Positions 1-6,685 of a stretch of 6,741 bases of DNA are shown here, in pieces (the first letter of the stretch is position 1; every line of letters starts with the position of its first letter). A program made the translations under genes and the position numbers. Source of the DNA: Armatimonadota bacterium (GTDB lineage: Bacteria; Armatimonadota; Armatimonadia; Armatimonadales; Armatimonadaceae); assembly GCA_014381035.1 (NCBI GenBank), contig JACMIS010000324.1:1-6741 (forward strand), written 5' to 3'. Below the pieces are notes generated by a model. That model made no database searches. It was not told the DNA's origin and saw nothing but the letters and a program-made list of their open reading frames with translations.

Positions 1-167
1 GCAACCTGGATGATACGCGGCACACTCTGGGCGCGAACTACCTTTTCTGTGATGGTCATGTTAAGTGGCACCGATTAGAGCAGACTTATAAGACGGATGG
101 TTCGTTCTCTATGTGGACGGTCTCAAATAAATGGGACTTGACCCCGCATCCAAAGCCTACACCGTAA
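1..167 (+). CDS. H-X9-DG prepilin-like protein, C-terminal fragment
   Basis: Only the last 54 codons of this gene are in the window. It is read in frame 3 and ends at TAA 165-167. The fragment contains RHTLGANYLFCDGHVKW, in which a His is followed by nine residues and then Asp-Gly. This is the C-terminal H-X9-DG signature of DUF1559/prepilin-like proteins. Such proteins normally carry a type IV pilin-like N-terminal helix and are thought to be exported and surface-associated. That N-terminus lies outside the window, so the pilin part is inferred from the family. The tail after the motif (about 40 residues, ending in HPKPTP) is polar and has no further recognisable domain. The protein is a paralogue of the complete one at 2806-3711, which has the same FCDGH-KW core. 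Confidence 0.85.
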   Translation, partial: NLDDTRHTLGANYLFCDGHVKWHRLEQTYKTDGSFSMWTVSNKWDLTPHPKPTP

Positions 168-204
168 ATGCGGCTACATGCGTTGCTTCCTGACCGGTGG
201 CTTG

Positions 205-235
205 TTCACAAAGTAATGGTCAGAGAGACTATAAG
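205..235 (+). promoter_or_regulatory. possible sigma70-like promoter for the phosphodiesterase operon
   Basis: TTCACA (205-210) resembles a -35 box and TATAAG (230-235) a -10 box, each five of six to consensus. The spacer is 19 bp, longer than the usual 17, so this is a weak candidate. If used, transcription would start around 241-243, inside the hairpin at 236-261, which would then be at the 5' end of the operon mRNA instead of acting as a terminator. Confidence 0.25.
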
Positions 236-240
236 GTCTC
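225..240 (+). other. small hairpin competing with the 236-261 stem
   Basis: GAGAC (225-229) can pair with GTCTC (236-240) across a 6-nt loop. The GTCTC half is also the outer part of the 236-261 stem, so the two structures exclude each other. This is seen directly in the sequence. A regulatory role is only a possibility. Confidence 0.35.
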
Positions 241-261
241 GGGAATGGATGTTCCCGGGAC
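236..261 (+). terminator. hairpin, candidate terminator after the upstream prepilin gene
   Basis: GTCTCGGGAA (236-245) pairs with TTCCCGGGAC (252-261) across a 6-nt loop. The stem is 10 bp with one G-U wobble. It lies about 70 nt after the stop of the upstream prepilin-like gene. The downstream bases CTTTACAACC contain only a short T run, so it is not a textbook intrinsic terminator. It could instead be an RNA 3'-end stabiliser or part of the leader of the next operon. Confidence 0.35.
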
Positions 262-308
262 CTTTACAACCCACCGTTTTCTCAACAACAAAGCGAACTC
301 TTTAACCC

Positions 309-1157
309 ATGAATCCTGGTGTTCTTTGCCTGCTTTTCCTCGGAGTGACGAGCGTTGGTACCACGTTCGCCGCGCCACCGGATCGCGCGGTGCCAAAAAA
401 TGTCGCCGTCGCTCCGCTGGTCCATGCGCACGCACACAACGACTACGAGCACGCACGCCCCCTTTTAGACGCATTGGACAACGGCTTTTGTAGCGTCGAG
501 GCGGATATTCATCTTGTGGACGGCAAATTGCTGGTCGCGCATGACCGCAAGGATGCCCGTCCTGACCGTACTCTGCAATCCCTCTATCTCGACCCACTCC
601 GACGAACGGCGCGAAAAAACGGTGGGCGCGTCTATGCGAAGGGACCGGTTTCGATCACGCTACTGATAGATATTAAAACCGACGCCGCGCCGACCTATGC
701 CGCGCTTCGGCAGGCCCTCGCGCAATATAAGGACATTTTGACCGAATTTCGCGCCGACGGCACCACGCCACGCGCCGTGACCGCGATTCTCTCCGGCTCC
801 CGCCCCACCGTTGCCGCGCTTGCCGCCGAGTCGCCGCGCTACGCCGGTTACGACGGGCGATTGACCGATCTGGACGCCGGTATCGCGCCCTCGGTGATGC
901 CGCTGGTGAGTCAGAGTTGGTCGTCGGTCTCGACATGGCGCGGCGAGCCAAACGTTGTGATCTCCGCCGAAGAGCGGAAACGCGTCGCGGACACCGTTGC
1001 CAGAGCGCACAAGCAGGGCTACCGGATCCGTTTCTGGGCGACGCCCGATACCCCGGCGGCATGGCGGTTGATGCGCGATCTCGATATAGACCTCGTCAAC
1101 ACGGACAATCTGGTCGGGTTGCGCCGGTTCCTGCTATCGGGGAAAAGCCGCCCGTGA
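309..1157 (+). CDS. secreted PI-PLC/GDPD-superfamily phosphodiesterase (AIM6-like)
   Basis: This 282-residue exported protein belongs to the PI-PLC/glycerophosphodiester phosphodiesterase superfamily and most resembles the uncharacterised AIM6-like branch. Residues 1 to about 21 form a signal peptide (hydrophobic stretch, then TTFAAPP), so it acts outside the cytoplasm. The catalytic pattern is visible: HAHND (His43), VEADIH (Glu64 and Asp66, probable metal ligands), VAHD (His78, the second catalytic His) and LLIDIK (Asp121) at the next barrel strand. A late RFWATPD segment and a final NTDN segment match the end of the TIM barrel. Family members hydrolyse phosphodiester bonds in glycerophosphodiesters or phosphoinositides, but the substrate of this branch is not established. 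The start is firm: an in-frame TAA sits at 303-305 and the signal peptide begins at once. No clear Shine-Dalgarno is seen. The stop overlaps the next start (GTGA, 1154-1157), indicating an operon with the PHP-domain gene. Confidence 0.88.
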   Translation: MNPGVLCLLFLGVTSVGTTFAAPPDRAVPKNVAVAPLVHAHAHNDYEHARPLLDALDNGFCSVEADIHLVDGKLLVAHDRKDARPDRTLQSLYLDPLRRTARKNGGRVYAKGPVSITLLIDIKTDAAPTYAALRQALAQYKDILTEFRADGTTPRAVTAILSGSRPTVAALAAESPRYAGYDGRLTDLDAGIAPSVMPLVSQSWSSVSTWRGEPNVVISAEERKRVADTVARAHKQGYRIRFWATPDTPAAWRLMRDLDIDLVNTDNLVGLRRFLLSGKSRP

Positions 1158-2680
1158 AACTGTTTCCGCGCTCCCTTTTTCTGGTCGCCGTTCTCGGCGT
1201 CGCCGTCCCCGCCGCCGTGATCCCACTGTGGCGTGGCGCGGTGCGTGCGTCTCCCGGAAATCAGGGCGAGATCCACCCGCGTTCCAGCTTCACGGTCGCC
1301 GGGCGACGCGAACCGGGCGAGGCGGTCGTCGGCACGAAGGCGATGAAATACCTGCCGTTCGACGTTCCCGCGAATGTCACCCGCATCACCATACGCCGCG
1401 AGTTTGACCACGGGCCGGATGCGACGCGCAAAAACACGGTGGATTTCGGCATGTTCGACAATCGCGGCACCGAAAAAGGGTTTCGTGGTTGGCAGGGCGG
1501 CTCTCCGGGCGACTTCGTCGTCACCGGGGATGCGGCGACCTGCTCGCCCCATGCGATTCCCGGTCCGATCCGCGCCGGAAAATGGTACATCGCGCAGTAT
1601 TACCTGGTCAGTGCTCCGGCGGGGCTGAACTACAAGTACACGATCACGTTCGATTTCGACGGTCCCGCCCCGCCCCGCGACTTTCCCGAACCGCCGCGCT
1701 ACGAGCCGGGCGTGATCTCCGGCAAGACAGGACCCGGCTGGTACGCGGGCAACCTGCACGCGCACACGCTCCATTCGGACGGCGGACGGACATTCCCGGA
1801 TATGATCGGGTACAACGCCCAGGCGGGCTATGATTTCGTCGCGTCCACCGAGCATAACGCCACGACGGCGCATTATCAGTTCAATGAGGCGGCACGCGCC
1901 CATCCCGACGTGCTTCTATTGTACGGGGACGAGTTTACGTCGCCGGGCGGGCACGCCAATATCATCGGGCAAAAGCCGGGGCACTGGTTCGACTTCCGCA
2001 TGGACCCCGGCGACAAACGGCTGCCCCGGATCATCGCCGAAGCCCACAAACAAAAGGCGATTGTGATCGTCAACCACCCCTACGCACCGTGCACCAGTTG
2101 TACCTGGAAATATCCCGACGCGGAGTGGCAAAACGCCGACGCCCTGGAAGTATGGAACGGCAAATGGACGCTGGACGACCGCGCCACGCTGGCGATGTGG
2201 GATCGTTTGCTCAAAGCCGGACGCAAGATCCACGCGATGGGCGGCACCGACTACCATCGGGGCGACGACGCGCTGCTCCCGGCGACACGCGTTTATGCGG
2301 AAAACCTATCGCAACCCGCGATCATGAACGGGCTTCGGAAAGGGCACGCCTATCTCACCGAATCGCCGAAGGGACCGAACCTGTTTTTAAGTTCGCTGGA
2401 TAAAACCGCGTTACCAGGCGACACGGTCCGGTTTAAAGGCGATAAAGGGGTAGAGATTCGCCTCGGCATCGTCGGGGGTAACGGAAAAACCTTGCGCCTG
2501 ATCTGGGCGACTGGCGAAACCACCATCCCGATAAATGCCGACGATACGACCGTGATTCAGAAGATACCGACCTCGGCCGGAAAGAACTCGTATATCCGTG
2601 CCGAACTGCGCAACCCGGACGATTCGCCCGCCGCGCTGACAAACCCCATCTACCTTGATGGAGGAGGCAAACGCCGCTAA
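1154..2680 (+). CDS. secreted CehA/McbA-family PHP-domain metallohydrolase
   Basis: This 508-residue exported protein is a PHP-superfamily metal-dependent hydrolase of the CehA/McbA type. The family includes carbaryl hydrolase, but most members have unknown substrates. Residues 1 to about 25 are a signal peptide or membrane anchor (KLFPRSLFLVAVLGVAVP). Residues about 40-180 look like a beta-rich ligand-binding domain. The PHP core follows with all expected motifs: NLHAHTLHSDG (His202, His204, His207, Asp209), STEHN (Glu233, His234), GDEF (Glu260), GGHANI (His267), VNHPY (His308) and GGTDYH (Asp366, His368). A C-terminal beta-rich domain covers about 400-500. The GTG start at 1154 is chosen because the signal peptide begins there, GGGGA (1139-1143) lies suitably upstream, and it overlaps the previous stop. 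An ATG at 917 in the same frame would add 79 residues that read over the upstream gene and are not plausible. It is likely co-transcribed and translationally coupled with the upstream phosphodiesterase. Confidence 0.88.
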   Translation: MKLFPRSLFLVAVLGVAVPAAVIPLWRGAVRASPGNQGEIHPRSSFTVAGRREPGEAVVGTKAMKYLPFDVPANVTRITIRREFDHGPDATRKNTVDFGMFDNRGTEKGFRGWQGGSPGDFVVTGDAATCSPHAIPGPIRAGKWYIAQYYLVSAPAGLNYKYTITFDFDGPAPPRDFPEPPRYEPGVISGKTGPGWYAGNLHAHTLHSDGGRTFPDMIGYNAQAGYDFVASTEHNATTAHYQFNEAARAHPDVLLLYGDEFTSPGGHANIIGQKPGHWFDFRMDPGDKRLPRIIAEAHKQKAIVIVNHPYAPCTSCTWKYPDAEWQNADALEVWNGKWTLDDRATLAMWDRLLKAGRKIHAMGGTDYHRGDDALLPATRVYAENLSQPAIMNGLRKGHAYLTESPKGPNLFLSSLDKTALPGDTVRFKGDKGVEIRLGIVGGNGKTLRLIWATGETTIPINADDTTVIQKIPTSAGKNSYIRAELRNPDDSPAALTNPIYLDGGGKRR

Positions 2681-2759
2681 AGATTGGGCGATCAACCTTT
2701 ATCACAGTTCTTAACATTCCGTTAAAGTAGGCGTGCTACCATGATTTGATTAACCCGAT

Positions 2760-2776
2760 TCCGGCACCCTGCCGGA
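2760..2776 (+). other. leader hairpin upstream of the prepilin-like gene
   Basis: TCCGGCA (2760-2766) and TGCCGGA (2770-2776) form a perfect 7-bp stem with a CCC loop. It lies about 30 nt before the start codon, between the likely promoter region and the ribosome binding site. There is no T run after it, so it does not look like a terminator. It may shape the mRNA 5' leader or be a protein-binding palindrome. Confidence 0.4.
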
Positions 2777-2792
2777 TATGACCCTCGTTTAT

Positions 2793-2798
2793 AGGGAG
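2793..2798 (+). promoter_or_regulatory. ribosome binding site of the prepilin-like gene
   Basis: AGGGAG sits 7 nt before the ATG at 2806 and is the clearest Shine-Dalgarno sequence in the window. It supports that start. Confidence 0.7.
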
Positions 2799-2805
2799 TA
2801 CGAAG

Positions 2806-3711
2806 ATGAGCCGATCTAATGTTTCTCGCCGTGAACTCAATGCGTTCACACTGATTGAATTGCTCGTTGTTATCGCTATAATCGCGATTCTCGCCGCGAT
2901 TTTGTTTCCCGTATTTGCCCAGGCACGCGAAAAAGCACGACAAACCGCCTGTCTTTCCAATCTCAAACAATTGGGACTTGCCGTCATGCAATACGCGCAG
3001 GACAACGACGAAGTACTACCGACGACAGGTTGGCAAGGTCCCTGCACCAACCCGAACAACATCACGCAAACAAACGACATCTATTTCAGCGGTGTCTTCT
3101 CGTTCCCTATCGCCGTCCAACCCTATACGAAAAGTTACGCGATCCTGGTATGCCCGAGCGACGACGCACGCGGCGGCTTCAATAAAACGGGTTCCGACTG
3201 CTACGAGCAACAACTGCTTCAAGCGAAGGTACCGGGTGCTTATGTTGGTATGCGGAATGTTGCCAATGCAATGCGCGATACACTTCCCCTTTCCTACGCA
3301 GGGAACTACTATCTTGTGAAGTCCTACCTGCCGGTGCCCGTTGGTTCACCTAAAGTACCTATTCCAGGAGATCTTCCAAAGTCGGGAACGGCATTCGAGA
3401 TGGCTACGTTGTCTGATCTCGACCGTGCTGCGAACATTTTCTATCTCGCTGATGTCGGTTCCAGCACCGCCAATTTCGCCGGATGGTATATCGCGCCGGG
3501 TTACGGGAACGCTACTGCCGATGTGCGATGGCGCAAGGGCAGACGCCACGCGGACGGGCGCAACTGGATCTTCTGCGACGGTCACGCGAAGTGGAGCAAG
3601 GACCCCGATTTCAAAAACCCGGACGGCACCAACAAGTCGCAACCGGCACTGATGGAAGAATACCGCAAGCGCGGCATCTACACCTACTATTACACCGAAA
3701 CCAGTAATTAG
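2806..3711 (+). CDS. H-X9-DG prepilin-like (DUF1559-type) surface protein
   Basis: This 301-residue protein begins with a type IV prepilin-like N-terminus: a short basic leader ([11 protein letters not shown]), then A-FTLIE and a hydrophobic helix to about residue 38. Prepilin peptidase would cut between Ala13 and Phe14, leaving Phe1 and Glu5 (Glu18 of the precursor). The family consensus residue before the cut is Gly; here it is Ala. The helix continues into [12 protein letters not shown] and CLSNLKQLG. The large C-terminal domain ends with H-X9-DG: His248, nine residues, then Asp258-Gly259 in FCDGHAKW. Such proteins are exported through the inner membrane and are thought to form pseudopilus or surface structures, but their individual roles are mostly unknown. 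Armatimonadota and Planctomycetes carry many copies. It has its own ribosome binding site and a strong hairpin after the stop, so it is probably monocistronic. No pilus assembly genes are nearby. Confidence 0.9.
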   Translation: MSRSNVSRRELNAFTLIELLVVIAIIAILAAILFPVFAQAREKARQTACLSNLKQLGLAVMQYAQDNDEVLPTTGWQGPCTNPNNITQTNDIYFSGVFSFPIAVQPYTKSYAILVCPSDDARGGFNKTGSDCYEQQLLQAKVPGAYVGMRNVANAMRDTLPLSYAGNYYLVKSYLPVPVGSPKVPIPGDLPKSGTAFEMATLSDLDRAANIFYLADVGSSTANFAGWYIAPGYGNATADVRWRKGRRHADGRNWIFCDGHAKWSKDPDFKNPDGTNKSQPALMEEYRKRGIYTYYYTETSN

Positions 3712-3725
3712 TCGGGTATCATTCC

Positions 3726-3772
3726 ACGCCGCGTGTTTGGGGCTCACGCTCCCTCCCAAAAACACGCGGCGT
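3726..3772 (+). terminator. strong hairpin after the prepilin-like gene, probable terminator
   Basis: ACGCCGCGTGTTT (3726-3738) pairs perfectly with AAACACGCGGCGT (3760-3772). Pairing can continue after two bulged A residues, GGG 3739-3741 with CCC 3755-3757. It starts 15 nt after the prepilin stop and is the most stable short stem in the left two thirds of the window. The following bases (ACAGCTGTAATTATC) are AT-rich but not a T run, so termination efficiency is uncertain. It most likely separates the prepilin transcript from the downstream phosphatase gene. Confidence 0.55.
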
Positions 3773-3843
3773 ACAGCTGTAATTATCTAATTATCAACCT
3801 GTCGTCCCCGTGCGGCAATCCCTTATTTCTGGAGTTTTCTGTG
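3773..3843 (+). promoter_or_regulatory. leader of the YncE/phosphatase gene, probable promoter region
   Basis: Just after the hairpin come a 10-bp palindrome, TACAGCTGTA (3772-3781), and a TAATTAT direct repeat (3780-3794). This is the most AT-rich patch nearby and a reasonable place for a promoter -10, but no -35 can be assigned with confidence. GGAG at 3831-3834 is the ribosome binding site for the ATG at 3844 (9-nt spacing). A GTG at 3841 directly before the ATG is also possible and would add one residue. Confidence 0.35.
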
Positions 3844-6408
3844 ATGTATCCTTTTCCTTCCCCTCGGACACGTTTGTTCGTCGCGCTTGCCGCCAGTCTC
3901 GGACTTTGCGCTCTCACCCTTCCGATCCGTTCCATCGCCGCGCCGCAGAACCCGGCAGGTAAATCGCCCATTCGTCTGCACAACGGCTGGCAGATCACGC
4001 CTGCCGGTACGCGCCATGAGGAAGTAGGCGATCTGCTCCTGGGCGGAGCGGTCAGCCCGAACGGTAAATGGCTCGCCTTCGTGAACGCCGGGGGCGCGGC
4101 GCACCATGTCCACCTCGCGGACGCAGGGACCGGGGCGATTATCGCTTCCGTGCCGGTGGAGCGGGCACAAAGTAGCGGCGGCGTGGTGTTCGCAAAAGAC
4201 GGCAAAACCCTGTATGTTTCGGGGGGCAACGCCGGTAGGATCTATGTGTTCATGGTCAACGCGAACGGATCGTTGACGGCGAAAAAGCCGATGGTGCTTG
4301 AGGGAATGCGCAACGTGCTACAGCCGAAAGCCGCCGACCCCGGTACCGACGCCGGGCGCGACCCGATGCGGCAGGACACCCCGGCACAGGACGCGTACCT
4401 CGGCGGGCTGGCAATCGCTCCGGATGGCAATACCTTATATGTGACGAACCTCGCCGGAAACTCCGTCTTCGCGCTGAACGTGCGCGACGGAGCCGTGACC
4501 GGGGAACGCGCCCTGCTCGCGAATGACCGTCCCGGTGCGATCACGGTTTCCCCCAACGGCAAGACACTCTACGTCGCGCTGTGGGGCAAAGGGGCGGTTG
4601 TTACCCTCGACGCCGAAACGATGGAGCGGCGCACCACGCTCGCGGTCGGTCCCCACCCGAATACCGTCCTGTTGAACAAAAACGGGTCGCGCCTATTCGT
4701 CGCCTGCGGCAATGACGATTCGGTGTATACCTTCGACACCACAAACGGCAAAATGGGCGAGAAAGTAAGTCTGCGCCTGACGCCGCGTTCCCCGGCGGGC
4801 GCGACGCCGTCCGCACTCGCGCTTTCCCCGAATGAACAGACGCTTTACGTCGCTAACTCCGACAACAACGCGGTCGCCGTGGTCAATGTTTCGGTCCCCG
4901 ACCGCAGTCGCGTCGAGGGGTTTATTCCGACGACGTTCTACCCGACGATGGTCGCGGTGAGTCGTGACGGGAAGCGGTTGTTCATCGGGAGCGGGAAAGG
5001 GTACGCCGCCGGTCCCAACGGACAGGCACCAGATGGCAAGATTGACCCGGTCGCGCCGAAGGGCTACCCATATATCGTGCAACTGTTGAAGGGCGTCCTT
5101 TCCACGGTCCCTGTTCCGACACCGGCACTGCTGACAGACTATACCAAACAGGTTTACGCGAACAGCCCTTATCGCGACGCCTTGCTCAATGTGCCCGCCG
5201 CCGCGCCGCTACCGGGTAGCAACGCGATCCCGTCGAACCGGGGCAACGCATCGCCGATCAAACATGTGCTCTATATCATCAAGGAAAACCGGACCTATGA
5301 CCAGGTTTTCGGGGACATGACGGACGCCAGCGGAAAACCTATCGGGAACGGCGACCCGAACCTGTGCCTGTTCGGCGAGGACGTCACCCCGAACCATCAC
5401 GCGCTTGCCCGCGAGTTTGTCCTACTCGATAACCTGTACGCGAACGGCGAAGTGTCGGTGGACGGACACCATTGGAGCAACGGGGCATATGTCCCGGATT
5501 CGATGCAACGGACCTGGCCCGCGCAATACGGTAGCAAGGGTGCCGCCCCGATTCGGCACGGTGACTTCGGCGACCCGCTCGCGGAAACGCCGGGCGGACG
5601 TATCTGGGACCTGTGCGACCGCGCCAAACTGTCCTACAAAACGTATTACTATCATGTCGACAAAAACCGGAGCGACGAATGGTCGAAGGCACGGAAAGCC
5701 GGAATGCGCGATTACGATTTAGCCGATATTTACCTCAAAGACCTCGCGGAATGGGAGAAGTCGGGCGAGATGCCCCGCTTCGCGGTGATGGCTCTTTCCG
5801 AGGACCACACGAAAGGTACGCGCCCCGGCGTGTCCACCCCGAAAGCATGCGTCGCGAGCAACGATCTCGGTCTCGGGAAAATCGTGGAAGCCTGTAGCAA
5901 ATCACGCTTCTGGAAGGAGATGGCCATTTTCGTGGTCGAGGACGACGCCCAGAACGGTCCCGACCACGTGGACGCACACCGCACCGTCGCACTCGCGATC
6001 TCGCCCTACACCCGGCGCGGCAGTGTGGATAGCACGTTCTACTCGACGTGTTCTCTACTCCGAACGATGGAACTGATTCTCGGTCTGCCGCCGATGAGCC
6101 AGTACGATGCCGCCGCAACCCCGCTCTACGCATCGTTCACGGCGACCCCGGACACGAAACCGTTCACCTGCCTTCCCGCCCGCGTGGACCTTCAGGCGAA
6201 AAACGGACAAACGGCATACGGTGCCAAAGCTTCCGTAGCCATGAATCTATCCGAGCCAGACCAATTGAGTATGCAGGATGAAGATACACTCAATCGCCTT
6301 CTGTGGCACAGCGTCAAAGGCACAAACACTCCCTATCCCGGCATTGTCCGTCGCCCGCTATTCGACCGTCAGGGTCGTTCTATCGCGACAATGCCGGGAA
6401 AGAAATAG
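3844..6408 (+). CDS. exported bifunctional YncE-like beta-propeller / alkaline phosphatase-family phosphoesterase
   Basis: The product is 854 residues. A signal peptide covers about residues 1-33 (basic start, hydrophobic core, RSIAAPQ). Residues about 60-395 form a YncE/lactonase-like propeller with repeated blades of the SPNGKTLYV type, such as LAIAPDGNTLYVTN from about 189 and VAVSRDGKRLFIG from 370. From His474 a phosphoesterase domain (PF04185 type, related to acid phosphatase AcpA and phospholipase C) begins with HVLYIIKENRTYDQVF; Glu481 and Asn482 are likely metal ligands. Further family motifs are DGHHWSN (540-546), EDHTKGTRPG (from 653) and VEDDAQNGPDHVDAHRT, where Asp700, Asp701 and His708 are probable metal ligands. 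The two-domain layout is a recognised family; substrates are unknown and the propeller may bind ligand or partners. The start at 3844 is set by the signal peptide and GGAG (3831-3834). An upstream ATG at 3733 would add 37 residues read through the hairpin and is rejected. The last 18 codons lie in a 129-bp inverted repeat. Confidence 0.92.
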   Translation: MYPFPSPRTRLFVALAASLGLCALTLPIRSIAAPQNPAGKSPIRLHNGWQITPAGTRHEEVGDLLLGGAVSPNGKWLAFVNAGGAAHHVHLADAGTGAIIASVPVERAQSSGGVVFAKDGKTLYVSGGNAGRIYVFMVNANGSLTAKKPMVLEGMRNVLQPKAADPGTDAGRDPMRQDTPAQDAYLGGLAIAPDGNTLYVTNLAGNSVFALNVRDGAVTGERALLANDRPGAITVSPNGKTLYVALWGKGAVVTLDAETMERRTTLAVGPHPNTVLLNKNGSRLFVACGNDDSVYTFDTTNGKMGEKVSLRLTPRSPAGATPSALALSPNEQTLYVANSDNNAVAVVNVSVPDRSRVEGFIPTTFYPTMVAVSRDGKRLFIGSGKGYAAGPNGQAPDGKIDPVAPKGYPYIVQLLKGVLSTVPVPTPALLTDYTKQVYANSPYRDALLNVPAAAPLPGSNAIPSNRGNASPIKHVLYIIKENRTYDQVFGDMTDASGKPIGNGDPNLCLFGEDVTPNHHALAREFVLLDNLYANGEVSVDGHHWSNGAYVPDSMQRTWPAQYGSKGAAPIRHGDFGDPLAETPGGRIWDLCDRAKLSYKTYYYHVDKNRSDEWSKARKAGMRDYDLADIYLKDLAEWEKSGEMPRFAVMALSEDHTKGTRPGVSTPKACVASNDLGLGKIVEACSKSRFWKEMAIFVVEDDAQNGPDHVDAHRTVALAISPYTRRGSVDSTFYSTCSLLRTMELILGLPPMSQYDAAATPLYASFTATPDTKPFTCLPARVDLQAKNGQTAYGAKASVAMNLSEPDQLSMQDEDTLNRLLWHSVKGTNTPYPGIVRRPLFDRQGRSIATMPGKK

Positions 6409-6481
6409 GTTTTTCTTTTTCTTTTGTCCTTCGCGGATGGCGCCAACGCTTCGTTGGATCGGTCTCACCTGCGGTGCTGTG
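6353..6481 (+). repeat. left arm of a 129-bp inverted repeat
   Basis: This arm pairs without gaps with 6613-6741 (paired positions sum to 13094). It matches at 125 of 129 positions; the mismatches are 6360/6734, 6363/6731, 6420/6674 and 6438/6656. It includes the last 18 codons of the YncE/phosphatase gene (stop TAG 6406-6408), a pyrimidine tract (6410-6425), a small hairpin (6443-6457) and 73 bp beyond the stop in total. The match breaks sharply after 6481. The outer boundary cannot be seen because the partner arm runs off the window. Confidence 0.95.
6443..6457 (+). other. short hairpin in the left repeat arm
   Basis: CCAACG (6443-6448) pairs with CGTTGG (6452-6457) across a CTT loop. It lies 35 nt after the stop of the YncE/phosphatase gene and is repeated as the mirror copy at 6637-6651. 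It could be a 3'-end structure for each gene's own transcript, but no T run follows it. Confidence 0.45.
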
Positions 6482-6522
6482 GATACGATAGGCGTTCCAC
6501 ATTTCGAGTCAGCCCTTGCTGT

Positions 6523-6584
6523 TTTCCCGCGAATCCGCCATTTCCCCCTTCCCACGCAGTGGGAAATGGCGGATTCGCGGGAAA
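6523..6584. repeat. central perfect 24-bp palindrome, possible bidirectional terminator
   Basis: The arms 6523-6546 (TTTCCCGCGAATCCGCCATT then TCCC) and 6561-6584 are perfect reverse complements of 24 bp, with a 14-nt loop. Inside, TTCCCAC (6549-6555) and GTGGGAA (6559-6565) form a competing 7-bp stem with a GCA loop; it uses part of the right arm, so both cannot be complete at once. The symmetry axis is offset from that of the outer repeat (position sum 13107 versus 13094). Lying between convergent stops, it could terminate both transcripts, although there is no T run on either side. A palindromic insertion is the alternative. Confidence 0.8.
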
Positions 6585-6636
6585 GGACCGAACCAGCACA
6601 ACCAACTATCAACACAGCACCGCAGGTGAGACCGAT

Positions 6637-6651
6637 CCAACGAAGCGTTGG
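6637..6651 (-). other. short hairpin in the right repeat arm
   Basis: This is the mirror copy of the hairpin at 6443-6457: CCAACG and CGTTGG with a 3-nt loop. It sits 35 nt after the stop of the minus-strand gene. Confidence 0.45.
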
Positions 6652-6685
6652 CGCCGTCCGCGAAGGACAAAAGGAAAAGAAAAAC

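Larger units (their letters stand above)
2681..2805 (+). other. intergenic leader region of the prepilin-like gene
   Basis: This 125-nt AT-richer stretch has three similar TTAAC/TTAAA elements (2711-2715, 2722-2726, 2750-2754) and an extended -10-like TGCTACCAT at 2734-2742. I could not pair that with a convincing -35. No strong terminator for the upstream operon is seen. It probably contains the promoter of the prepilin-like gene, but the exact site cannot be fixed by eye. Confidence 0.35.
6409..6685. other. 277-bp convergent intergenic region, no gene
   Basis: This region between the two convergent stop codons holds the inner parts of both repeat arms, the central palindrome, and two short unpaired stretches (6482-6522 and 6585-6612) in which I see no recognisable element. 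Open frames crossing it are low-complexity by-products of the mirrored sequence and look non-coding. The pyrimidine tract (T5CT5CT4 from 6410) follows the stop directly and is not preceded by a stem, so it is not a usual intrinsic terminator. Confidence 0.8.

Noticed and set aside
197..597. Short open frames on both strands across the start of the phosphodiesterase gene
   Set aside because: They overlap the signal peptide and catalytic motifs of the real gene in other frames, and have compositions typical of antisense or shifted reading of GC-rich sequence.
917..1153. N-terminal extension of the PHP-domain protein from an ATG at 917
   Set aside because: The extra 79 residues are Arg-rich and overlap the catalytic-domain end of the upstream gene in another frame. 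The signal peptide starts exactly at GTG 1154.
1019..1903. Long minus-strand open frame of 294 codons
   Set aside because: It lies opposite the two hydrolase genes, which have full catalytic motif sets. The predicted protein is Arg/Gly-rich with no recognisable domain, as expected from an antisense frame in GC-rich DNA.
3733..3843. N-terminal extension of the YncE/phosphatase protein from an ATG at 3733
   Set aside because: It would be read through the 3726-3772 hairpin and would bury the signal peptide. The ATG at 3844 has a GGAG ribosome binding site and begins the signal peptide directly.
6410..6425. T-rich tract after the YncE/phosphatase stop as an intrinsic terminator
   Set aside because: No stable stem lies directly before the tract. 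The nearest stem upstream is only 5 bp (6363-6377) and about 30 nt away.
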